A stretch of 5,167 nucleotides of DNA from Cytophagales bacterium (GTDB lineage: Bacteria; Bacteroidota; Bacteroidia; Cytophagales; Spirosomataceae), in contig JABMMK010000365.1 in assembly GCA_013205605.1 (NCBI GenBank), positions 1 to 5,167 of the forward strand, read 5' to 3'. The stretch's first letter is position 1. Each line of letters starts with the position of its first letter. The notes beneath the pieces were generated by a model, which saw only the letters and a list, made by a program, of their open reading frames with translations, was not told the DNA's origin and ran no database searches. Below are positions 1-5,167 of the stretch, one piece after another. A program made the position numbers and the translations under genes.

Positions 1-114
1 TGTCCGCTAAAGTTTATAGATTTGTTCATGCTTGAAAGTGTCGTAACTTAAAAGTATGAACTAACGGGGTAGTTTCGGCTACTCCGTTTATCTTTTTGAT
101 TTTTTATCGGACAC
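1..114 (+). repeat. Nested inverted-repeat element (possible MITE, IS end or structured RNA)
   Basis: This non-coding stretch is almost completely self-complementary. Its outer arms are TGTCCG at 1-6 and CGGACA at 108-113. Past one mismatch they continue with TAAA(G) at 8-12 against (T)TTTA at 102-106. Inside lie two adjacent hairpins. The first pairs 24-33 with 52-61, with a smaller inner stem 36-39/46-49. The second pairs 63-72 with 79-88 and is the terminator listed separately. The G-T contacts 12/102, 30/55 and 68/83 are all G-U pairs in plus-strand RNA but A-C mismatches in minus-strand RNA. Terminal inverted repeats of this kind suggest a miniature transposable element or an insertion-sequence end. 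The strand bias suggests a folded plus-strand RNA. The left flank is outside the window, so no target duplication can be checked. The repeats are seen directly; their meaning is inferred. Confidence 0.5.
63..106 (+). terminator. Intrinsic terminator, plus strand
   Basis: A 10-bp stem pairs AACGGGGTAG at 63-72 with CTACTCCGTT at 79-88, around the loop TTTCGG, with one G-U pair. A T-rich tail follows to about 106 (TTTATC, TTTTT, GATTTTTT). Read on the minus strand the stem has an A-C mismatch and a poor T tract. It is therefore mainly a terminator for plus-strand transcription arriving from the left edge. It sits 52 bases beyond the blh stop codon, so it could weakly stop blh transcripts too. 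Confidence 0.7.
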
Positions 115-140
115 TACTGTAAAAATATCTTGCTTGGGCA

Positions 141-998
141 CTAGTTTTTTTTCACATTTTGATGCATTAACCAAAAATGTGGCATAGTTAGTAGCGAAAG
201 AAAGATGAAAAAATAATAAATCACATCAGTATTTGAGTTCATTTTAAGAAAGAAAAAGCCCATAAAGAATGCTAAAACACTAAAGGGCAATAGTTTAGCT
301 AAAAGCGATTTTATATTTAATTGCAAGTGTTCAGACATATCGCTCAAACTATAGACCGCATGGCAACAAGCAAAATAACAAACAAAGGCAGGCAGTAAGG
401 GGAGGAAACAACTCAATATAAGTGTAATCAGGGTATTCAAATAACGATACATGCTCTTGCGCCTAAAGCCCAATAGGATACCCAATAAAAACAGATAGGG
501 ATAGTAAATGGGCAAAGCTGCGGGTAATGCCCAAAGCCAATCTCCCAAAACCACTTTTACCTCGTCATAATGGAAATAAATAATCCAACCCAATATGCCA
601 AGACCTAAAGACATCTTTTGACAAAATACTTGAATGGCCCCATTTTCTAGTTCTTCATTTTCAAATTCACCAAAATGAAAAATAGAAATCAAAATAAAAA
701 TGACAAAGGAAATTTTGGGAAAATAATACCACATGAGTCCATAAAGCAGCATTACAGCTAAATAAGATCCCATGAATCTTAACAGAGAAAAAGATAAACC
801 TTGGTCTTTTTTTTGTTTTTGAATGAGTAAATGATCCCCAGCGCCATGTGGAATACCTAATAAAAACATGAAAATAAACGTAAATGCATAATCAAAATAA
901 GGATTGCTAGGTTCCACCAGAAAGCGAAAACCACAATATCCTATCGTGACGATGGATCCAAAAAATCTCTTTATTTGGACCTGGTAAAACTTTTCCAT
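141..998 (-). CDS. blh: Brp/Blh family beta-carotene 15,15'-dioxygenase
   Basis: This is an integral membrane, iron-dependent oxygenase of 285 residues, normal for the Brp/Blh family, which cleaves beta-carotene with O2 into two retinal molecules. The family signature GIPHGAGDH lies at about 48-56 (H51, D55, H56). FHFGE follows at 107-111 (H108), then H213 in CYFACCHAVYSLSDM and H274 in LTMPH. These histidines are the expected iron ligands. Roughly eight hydrophobic segments span the protein, including about 37-50, 78-93, 97-107, 155-177, 188-212, 235-252 and 258-272. The ATG at 998 lies inside the 3' end of crtY, a 28-base overlap that suggests translational coupling. The four-residue spacing from H213 leads to Ser217, not a second His, unlike the HxxxH of well-studied Blh proteins. 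The gene is markedly AT-rich (25-30% GC in two 60-base lines counted by hand). No rhodopsin gene is visible. The family assignment is firm; activity is inferred. Confidence 0.9.
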   Translation of the reverse strand: MEKFYQVQIKRFFGSIVTIGYCGFRFLVEPSNPYFDYAFTFIFMFLLGIPHGAGDHLLIQKQKKDQGLSFSLLRFMGSYLAVMLLYGLMWYYFPKISFVIFILISIFHFGEFENEELENGAIQVFCQKMSLGLGILGWIIYFHYDEVKVVLGDWLWALPAALPIYYPYLFLLGILLGFRRKSMYRYLNTLITLILSCFLPLLPAFVCYFACCHAVYSLSDMSEHLQLNIKSLLAKLLPFSVLAFFMGFFFLKMNSNTDVIYYFFIFLSLLTMPHFWLMHQNVKKN

Positions 999-2107
999 AA
1001 ATGGGTTAAAAATAGGGGAATGGGGAGTCTGTAGAATATCTGGATCTCTTGGATTAGCGTGCTTTTTTCATCCAAAAACATCAATATTTGAGGCATTGGC
1101 ACAGAATGAAAGAGTCGTTTCATCACTTCAGGGAATTGTTTTGTATCGGTTTTGATGATGCTTAATAATAAGCGATCGTAAAATCGGAATCGCCCCGGCC
1201 TTTTTCTAATTGAATTTGAAACGATGTTTTTCGCATCTTGATTCATTCGAATGAACGCATAACCCGTGGATGCCTTTATCTGGCCAGCCGCCGTGCCTAT
1301 TTTTAAGATCCCATCGGATTCCAGTTGGAATACATAATCGCTCATCGGAATACTACCCATTTCTTCCTTTTCCAATGAATACGGAATGGCCCCCAATTTA
1401 GTCTTCCAATATTCTTCCCAAAGTTCCTGATAATAGGTTAATTCATATTTCTTCGTGCTAAATACGGTAGTCTCCACTAAGGCATGCGTTTGGCTGAAGG
1501 GCAATATATAGTGAAAGCAAGTAAAGTGTTCATGCTTTTGCATTAAACTAAAATCCATTAAAGTAGCCTTATTTTCGTCAAACATAGGAGTATCTGTACG
1601 AATGAACTTGCCATAGAAATGCTGGTAAAGTCCTCCACTATTTTGCCAATCTTCTTGATTAAAACGCGAATCTGCTACTTTTTTTGTCAGATATGCCTCG
1701 CCTGATGCTAATAAAATACTAAAATTCTCATCTTCTCGGACAACTTCTTTGGCTAATCCTACGACGACTGTAATGCCCGGATTTTTAGGAATGTATTCAG
1801 AGAAGAAATAGGAATAGAATTTTTCAGAGGAAATGTAATGGTAATGAATAGGTTCAACACATGATTTAATTTCCGTTCCATCAGCGCCAACAAAAGCTAA
1901 ATGATTCCACTTTTTTTCAATTAAATGGGAGTAAATGGGCTGATTTTTTTGCCAGAAACACCAAGTTTTCTCTGATCGATCTCCTGAATCAATAACTAAG
2001 ATTTTTAAGGGGTCAACGGCGGGAGCTTGAGTTAATTCATACAGCAATTGAAGGCCTGCCGCACCAGCACCTATAATCGCCATATCAAAAATCTCTTTAT
2101 CCTTCAA
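971..2107 (-). CDS. crtY: Lycopene beta-cyclase (CrtY type)
   Basis: This flavoprotein of about 378 residues, usual for bacterial CrtY, converts lycopene through gamma-carotene to beta-carotene at the membrane. The N-terminal dinucleotide fold reads DMAIIGAGAAGLQ (8-20), with the ribose-binding acid at VIDSG (38-42). Further family motifs are KTWCFW (47-52), IHYHYISSEKFY (87-98), VADSR (144-148), QHFYGKFIRTDTPMFD (162-177), ATLMDF (181-186), ALVETTVFS (209-217) and GTAAGQIKASTGYAFIRM (271-288). E212 falls where the family has its essential FLEET-type glutamate. The start is probably TTG at 2107, because it retains the 'FD' that usually precedes the first beta strand. An in-frame stop lies 11 bases upstream of the TTG, and the only nearby ATG (2083) would start at MAIIG, right at the fold. 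No Shine-Dalgarno sequence is seen. The gene overlaps blh by 28 bases and begins 57 bases after gldG ends. Confidence 0.93.
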   Translation of the reverse strand: MKDKEIFDMAIIGAGAAGLQLLYELTQAPAVDPLKILVIDSGDRSEKTWCFWQKNQPIYSHLIEKKWNHLAFVGADGTEIKSCVEPIHYHYISSEKFYSYFFSEYIPKNPGITVVVGLAKEVVREDENFSILLASGEAYLTKKVADSRFNQEDWQNSGGLYQHFYGKFIRTDTPMFDENKATLMDFSLMQKHEHFTCFHYILPFSQTHALVETTVFSTKKYELTYYQELWEEYWKTKLGAIPYSLEKEEMGSIPMSDYVFQLESDGILKIGTAAGQIKASTGYAFIRMNQDAKNIVSNSIRKRPGRFRFYDRLLLSIIKTDTKQFPEVMKRLFHSVPMPQILMFLDEKSTLIQEIQIFYRLPIPLFLTHLWKSFTRSK

Positions 2108-2164
2108 TATAATTTTTTAAAGTATTTTTTTTACAAAAATGCTGCGTAATAAATAAATTTACGA
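2108..2164 (-). other. AT-rich gldG-crtY intergenic gap
   Basis: These 57 bases between the gldG stop codon and the putative crtY TTG are very AT-rich. The only inverted repeat is a weak run (ATTTTT / AAAAAT around 2127-2142), with no GC stem, so no convincing terminator separates the two genes. The closest thing to the Bacteroidota -7 box (TAnnTTTG) is CATTTTTG near 2136-2143 read on the minus strand, without a matching -33 TTG at the right distance. Read-through from gldG into crtY-blh is therefore possible. Confidence 0.4.
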
Positions 2165-3841
2165 TTAAATATTAAATTTTTGTTTTCTGTACCAAATAAC
2201 ACACGCACTTAGTATTATTCCAAATCCAAGTGGAATTAATAGGTTTACCCATTGCCAATATACCCGTTCCGATTTTACTTTTACCTTATCCAAAGGCCTT
2301 AAACTTACTGTCTTATTTCGAGCCATCATCGCTTGTCCGTCGTCCAATAAATAATGAAACGAATTCAACAGGAAGTCTTTGTTGGCATACGTATGCTTTG
2401 AAAATGGATCAAAACCCAATCCCCAGGGGCTCTTTGTTTCCAAATCCACCCCATTCAAGGCCACATCTCCATCACCCACAATCACGATGCCTCCCTTGGT
2501 CCCACTGGCCGCCACAAAACTTTTTGACAAGCTGTCAAATGGTAATATCCGATTTCGAAAAGCGGATACAAACTTCCCTTCCACCAAATAGGCAATCACA
2601 CGAGATCCCGCCACGTAATTCTTGGGGTCAAATTCTTTTCCTGAAGCCGAAAAGGGGAGGGTCGCAGGTGCTTGTTGGACCTGTGTATAAGGACTCGTTT
2701 TCAACAAGGCTGTTTTCTGTAAATAGGACGCTCCCTTCACCGTATCTAAGCTGGACACAAAATGCCCATATACGGCATCTAGATTTCTTGTAATTACAGA
2801 ACTAGGATTTCCTTGCAGTAAGGGAAAGGCTGGCCATGGCATCAACTCGATTGATGGCTTGTTGCCAAAATTCCCCACCGCCAGCGGAATCGTGCCGCTC
2901 AATTGCGCATCTTTAACCAAATCGGAATTTAATCGTATACCATAGCGGAAGAGTAAATTTTGTAAACCTAGGTCGATGGGCGTAGCCACCAATCCTTGAT
3001 TTGCGACGGTATCCACGCGTATCCCATCCAATAGAAATACGGCCTTTCCACCCTTCACTAAAAATTGGTCTATTTTATACTGATCCGCCTCACTGAATTT
3101 TCGATCGGGTTGAATCACACAAATCGCATCTAAGCCATCCAATGTGGGCGAAGCCGATAAGTCCACCGGATATAAATCATAGCGTTTTTTCAAACTTGAA
3201 ATTAAGTCAATCTGCTTGATCGCTGGCACATGGCTATAGTCCAAAAAGAATCCGATCTTCTTTCGTTCCTGTTGGCCCATCGCCGCGATGCCTTGCGTAA
3301 TTTCATATTCCATGCCCTCCACACTTTGATTTAACATTTCCTGCGGAGAGGACAATTTATTCCCTTTCAAAAGCAATACGCCTATTTGCGCATCTCCTTT
3401 TTCAATCAACACCCCTGGGAATACCAATTGCTGCACCTGTTTTCCATCCTCATTATTGACAACATTAGTAGGTGGAATCCCTAAAGAATCTAATTGGAAG
3501 ATTATTTTTTGGCGCGCCGACTCATCCGGATATTCCTCATACACATCAATCTTCTCGATCTCTATCCCTTGGCTACTATTCGATTTAAGATCTAAGAGCA
3601 ATTCATCCAAGGCCTTCTCCATTCGCTTAAATCCAGCAGGTAATTTATTGCCCCCTAAAAAAACTTTAATGCGAATAGGGCCATCTTGTTGGCGCAGTAA
3701 TTCAATACTCGAAGCCGAAAGCGTGAACTTCTTTTCCTCACTTAAATCAAAGCGCATCCGGATATACGGACTCAGCCCGATTAGCAATATGCCCATCGCA
3801 ATCAATAGAGGGCCAATAAAGGGTTTAATCCAGTTTTTCAT
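2165..3841 (-). CDS. gldG: Gliding motility ABC transporter auxiliary component GldG
   Basis: GldG works with the GldA ATPase and the GldF permease, an ABC transporter needed for gliding in Flavobacterium johnsoniae, though its substrate is unknown. The protein has 558 residues, the normal family length. An N-terminal membrane helix (about 8-27) is followed by the signature MRFDLSEEKKFTLS (29-42) and by PAGFKRMEKALDELLLDL (68-85). Then come FPGVLIEKG (141-149), a MEYEITQGIA region (177-186), the start of the second domain KKIGFFLDYSH (194-204), and GGKAVFLLDGI (264-274). A C-terminal anchor helix (about 531-550) is followed by the basic tail WYRKQKFNI. Most of the chain should lie in the periplasm. 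The ATG at 3841 is preferred to the in-frame ATG at 3865, because the latter sits in a terminator stem and would add the unlikely prefix MLFLFARS. gldF, often next to gldG in this phylum, is not adjacent here. Confidence 0.92.
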   Translation of the reverse strand: MKNWIKPFIGPLLIAMGILLIGLSPYIRMRFDLSEEKKFTLSASSIELLRQQDGPIRIKVFLGGNKLPAGFKRMEKALDELLLDLKSNSSQGIEIEKIDVYEEYPDESARQKIIFQLDSLGIPPTNVVNNEDGKQVQQLVFPGVLIEKGDAQIGVLLLKGNKLSSPQEMLNQSVEGMEYEITQGIAAMGQQERKKIGFFLDYSHVPAIKQIDLISSLKKRYDLYPVDLSASPTLDGLDAICVIQPDRKFSEADQYKIDQFLVKGGKAVFLLDGIRVDTVANQGLVATPIDLGLQNLLFRYGIRLNSDLVKDAQLSGTIPLAVGNFGNKPSIELMPWPAFPLLQGNPSSVITRNLDAVYGHFVSSLDTVKGASYLQKTALLKTSPYTQVQQAPATLPFSASGKEFDPKNYVAGSRVIAYLVEGKFVSAFRNRILPFDSLSKSFVAASGTKGGIVIVGDGDVALNGVDLETKSPWGLGFDPFSKHTYANKDFLLNSFHYLLDDGQAMMARNKTVSLRPLDKVKVKSERVYWQWVNLLIPLGFGIILSACVIWYRKQKFNI

Positions 3842-3865
3842 GCTTCTTGCAAACAAGAAAAGCAT
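3840..3865 (-). promoter_or_regulatory. gldG: Hairpin over the gldG start, alternative to the terminator
   Basis: On the minus strand, ATGCTTTTCTTG (3865-3854) can pair with CAAGAAGCAT (3849-3840) across the loop TTTG, with a two-base bulge. The second arm includes the first two bases of the gldG start codon at 3841 and the purine-rich AAGAAG just before it. The first arm is shared with the upstream terminator (3858-3867), so the two structures exclude each other. This is the layout of an attenuator or translation-masking switch. The pairings are seen directly; a regulatory role is inferred, and no ligand or leader peptide is apparent. Confidence 0.4.
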
Positions 3866-3883
3866 CCTTCACAGAATGCTTTT
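3851..3883 (-). terminator. Intrinsic terminator after the ppiD-like gene
   Basis: On the minus strand, AAAAGCATTC (3883-3874) pairs with GGATGCTTTT (3867-3858) around the loop TGTGAA, with one G-U pair. The T-rich run TTTTCTTGTTT (3861-3851) follows. It lies 22 bases past the isomerase stop codon and ends about 10 bases before the gldG ATG. The stem's outer A-T pairs also form a poly-T tail on the other strand (3880-3890), but no plus-strand gene needs it. Termination here leaves no room for a separate gldG promoter downstream. Confidence 0.7.
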
Positions 3884-3904
3884 TCTTTTTATCATTTATA
3901 AATT

Positions 3905-5167
3905 TTAATAGAACTTATAGCGCTTATCTTCAATTTTTGAAGCTTCTTTGATGGCCTCATTAATGTAAAAAGAAGCTCTTTGAGTTCCCATGGATTGAAT
4001 TTGATTCTTGTACGTCGAGTAATCAGCCAAGGCCGGTGCAGGTGCACCTCCCGTTTTTTCAACCACATACACACCATTTTCTCCCACAAACACCGTAGAA
4101 CGCTTTCCGTTTTGCAAACCAGCGATACGACCTAAAGCGATTGCATCTGGACCTGCTGAATTCAACATTCCATTCGATAATGATACGGCTGAAACTGTTT
4201 CAACCAAAGCACCCGCTCCATATTTCTGAGCAATTTGCTCTAGAGGACCTTTGATTCCCGCTAATTTCGCTGAAATTTTTTCGCCCTTCAGTTGGTTTAT
4301 CACCATCATCGATAGTTCTGATTTGAAATCAGCTACTTTCACATTGTCTTTTTCTGTTTTACCCGTTAGGTAAGCTACGATGTATTGATTTTCTTGCTCA
4401 AAAACCTTTTTAGATCCATCGCCTACAGCCGTTTTATCTTCGAAAGACCAACGAACAATTTCGCGTGCATTGGCCAAGTTATTGATCGCCGAAGCATTTT
4501 CAGTCAAACGTTCAGCGCGCATCATGATTAAACTTTTATCACTTTTAAGCGCTATATCAAAGGCAGCCAAGGTTCCATTGGCATTTGCAAACGCATCTGC
4601 TTTCGTGTAAACCCGATCCATGGTCGCCTGCGAAGAAGCAATGGATTTGTTGATCGCCGCCAAACGGTATGAGGTATTTGTTTTGCCATCCGTTACTTTA
4701 ACGATATGAAAACCAAATTCTGTTTCTACCAATCCTGGCATTAAGCCCGTTCCTGAAAATCCGAAAACGGCTTTTTCAAATCCTTTGGCCATAGAACCAT
4801 TGTTTTTAAAATAGCCTAGATCTCCACCACTTTGAGCAGTACCATCCATGCCATTCATTTGCGCTAATGTCTCGAAGCTTGCGCCTCCTTTGATTTGCGC
4901 TAATACCGCTTCTGCACGTGTTTGAGCTTGTGCTTTTGCCGAATCAGATTTGTTGGCCGGTGCGATCAAAATATGACTGGCACGAACGGTGAATAAAGTA
5001 TCTTTCTTCACACCACCGTATTTGTAGATCGAATACGTCAATCCGTTTTTAAATGGACCGTAAATTCCACCAACTTGGAAAGTGGCCAATTGGCTTTTTA
5101 CTACTTCAGGAATTTCCGCATACGAAACTAAATAAGGAGTTCTTACGTCTGAATTAAGCATCGCAAA
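3905..5167 (-). CDS. PpiD/SurA-like peptidyl-prolyl isomerase, C-terminal part
   Basis: This is a parvulin-type peptidyl-prolyl cis-trans isomerase that would help outer-membrane and secreted proteins fold in the periplasm. The reading frame is open through the right edge, so only the last 420 residues or so are visible. The membrane anchor and SurA-like N-terminal chaperone domain expected of this family would lie outside. Residue numbers are from the ATG at 5161, which is probably internal. A VGGIYGPFKNG segment (30-40) leads into the parvulin domain, about 58-157, with RASHILIAP (60-68), SGGDLGYF (111-118) and FGFHIVKV (149-156). A long Ala- and Lys-rich region of the kind seen in PpiD-like foldases follows, ending in EDKRYKFY, a tail typical of Bacteroidota PpiD homologues. 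A terminator follows the stop codon, so this gene appears to end its transcription unit. PpiD is the better label than SurA; the exact orthologue is uncertain. Confidence 0.87.
   Translation of the reverse strand, partial: FAMLNSDVRTPYLVSYAEIPEVVKSQLATFQVGGIYGPFKNGLTYSIYKYGGVKKDTLFTVRASHILIAPANKSDSAKAQAQTRAEAVLAQIKGGASFETLAQMNGMDGTAQSGGDLGYFKNNGSMAKGFEKAVFGFSGTGLMPGLVETEFGFHIVKVTDGKTNTSYRLAAINKSIASSQATMDRVYTKADAFANANGTLAAFDIALKSDKSLIMMRAERLTENASAINNLANAREIVRWSFEDKTAVGDGSKKVFEQENQYIVAYLTGKTEKDNVKVADFKSELSMMVINQLKGEKISAKLAGIKGPLEQIAQKYGAGALVETVSAVSLSNGMLNSAGPDAIALGRIAGLQNGKRSTVFVGENGVYVVEKTGGAPAPALADYSTYKNQIQSMGTQRASFYINEAIKEASKIEDKRYKFY

Noticed and set aside
145..152. Run of eight T (A8 in the coding strand) near the blh stop codon as a programmed frameshift site
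   Set aside because: It encodes only the last residues KKN before the stop codon, with no downstream overlapping frame to shift into; base composition explains it.
2127..2143. Possible promoter or terminator in the gldG-crtY gap
   Set aside because: The -7-like box CATTTTTG has no -33 TTG partner at the usual spacing, and the A/T-only inverted repeat is too weak for a terminator.
2379..2591. Plus-strand open frame of 70 codons antisense to gldG
   Set aside because: A short shadow of gldG without a plausible start context or recognisable domain.
2230..2793. Plus-strand open frame of 187 codons antisense to gldG
   Set aside because: It lies wholly inside the well-supported gldG gene, has a proline- and serine-rich composition typical of antisense frames, and shows no family motif.
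3839..3865. Earlier in-frame ATG for gldG at 3865
   Set aside because: It falls in the 3' arm of the terminator stem and would add MLFLFARS, which GldG proteins do not usually carry. The ATG at 3841 gives a normal N-terminal anchor.
3456..3908. Plus-strand open frame of 150 codons opposite the start of gldG
   Set aside because: It covers the gldG N terminus and reads through the terminator hairpin. Its hydrophobic end is the complement of coding and stem sequence.
3892..4089. Minus-strand frame of 65 codons inside the isomerase gene
   Set aside because: It is out of frame with the clear PpiD-like C terminus; the basic, tryptophan-containing product matches nothing I recognise.

Overview
The window looks like a chromosomal segment from an aquatic, pigmented, gliding member of the Bacteroidota, probably of the Cytophagales. 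Three things support this. One gene is a clear GldG, the auxiliary component of the Bacteroidota gliding ABC transporter. The right-hand gene ends like the PpiD/SurA-type foldases of this phylum. The carotenoid genes form a lycopene beta-cyclase / Brp-Blh pair, typical of bacteria that make retinal for a light-driven rhodopsin. Start codons lack Shine-Dalgarno sequences, which also fits. An Aquirufa-like freshwater bacterium would suit all of this, but that is inference and not a sequence match.

All four protein genes lie on the minus strand, so transcription runs from right to left. From the right edge: (i) the C-terminal part of a PpiD-like periplasmic peptidyl-prolyl isomerase (3905-5167, cut by the window edge); (ii) an intrinsic terminator with an overlapping alternative hairpin that covers the start of the next gene (3840-3883); (iii) gldG (2165-3841), without gldF beside it; (iv) a short AT-rich gap; (v) the lycopene cyclase gene crtY (971-2107, probably a TTG start); (vi) blh, for beta-carotene 15,15'-dioxygenase (141-998), which overlaps crtY by 28 bases; (vii) a highly structured non-coding stretch (1-114) with a plus-strand terminator, implying a convergent plus-strand gene or element that ends near or beyond the left edge.

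CrtY and Blh act in sequence: CrtY closes the ends of lycopene to give beta-carotene, and Blh cleaves beta-carotene into two molecules of retinal. The overlap suggests translational coupling. No rhodopsin gene and no earlier carotenoid gene (crtE, crtB, crtI) is present, so the opsin must lie elsewhere if there is one. gldG and the foldase gene are not obviously linked to retinal synthesis, although gldG could be co-transcribed with crtY-blh because no convincing terminator separates them.

No wholly new multi-gene system is visible. The points most worth a second look are the nested inverted repeats at 1-114, the mutually exclusive hairpins in front of gldG, and the missing second histidine in the HxxxH-like position of Blh.
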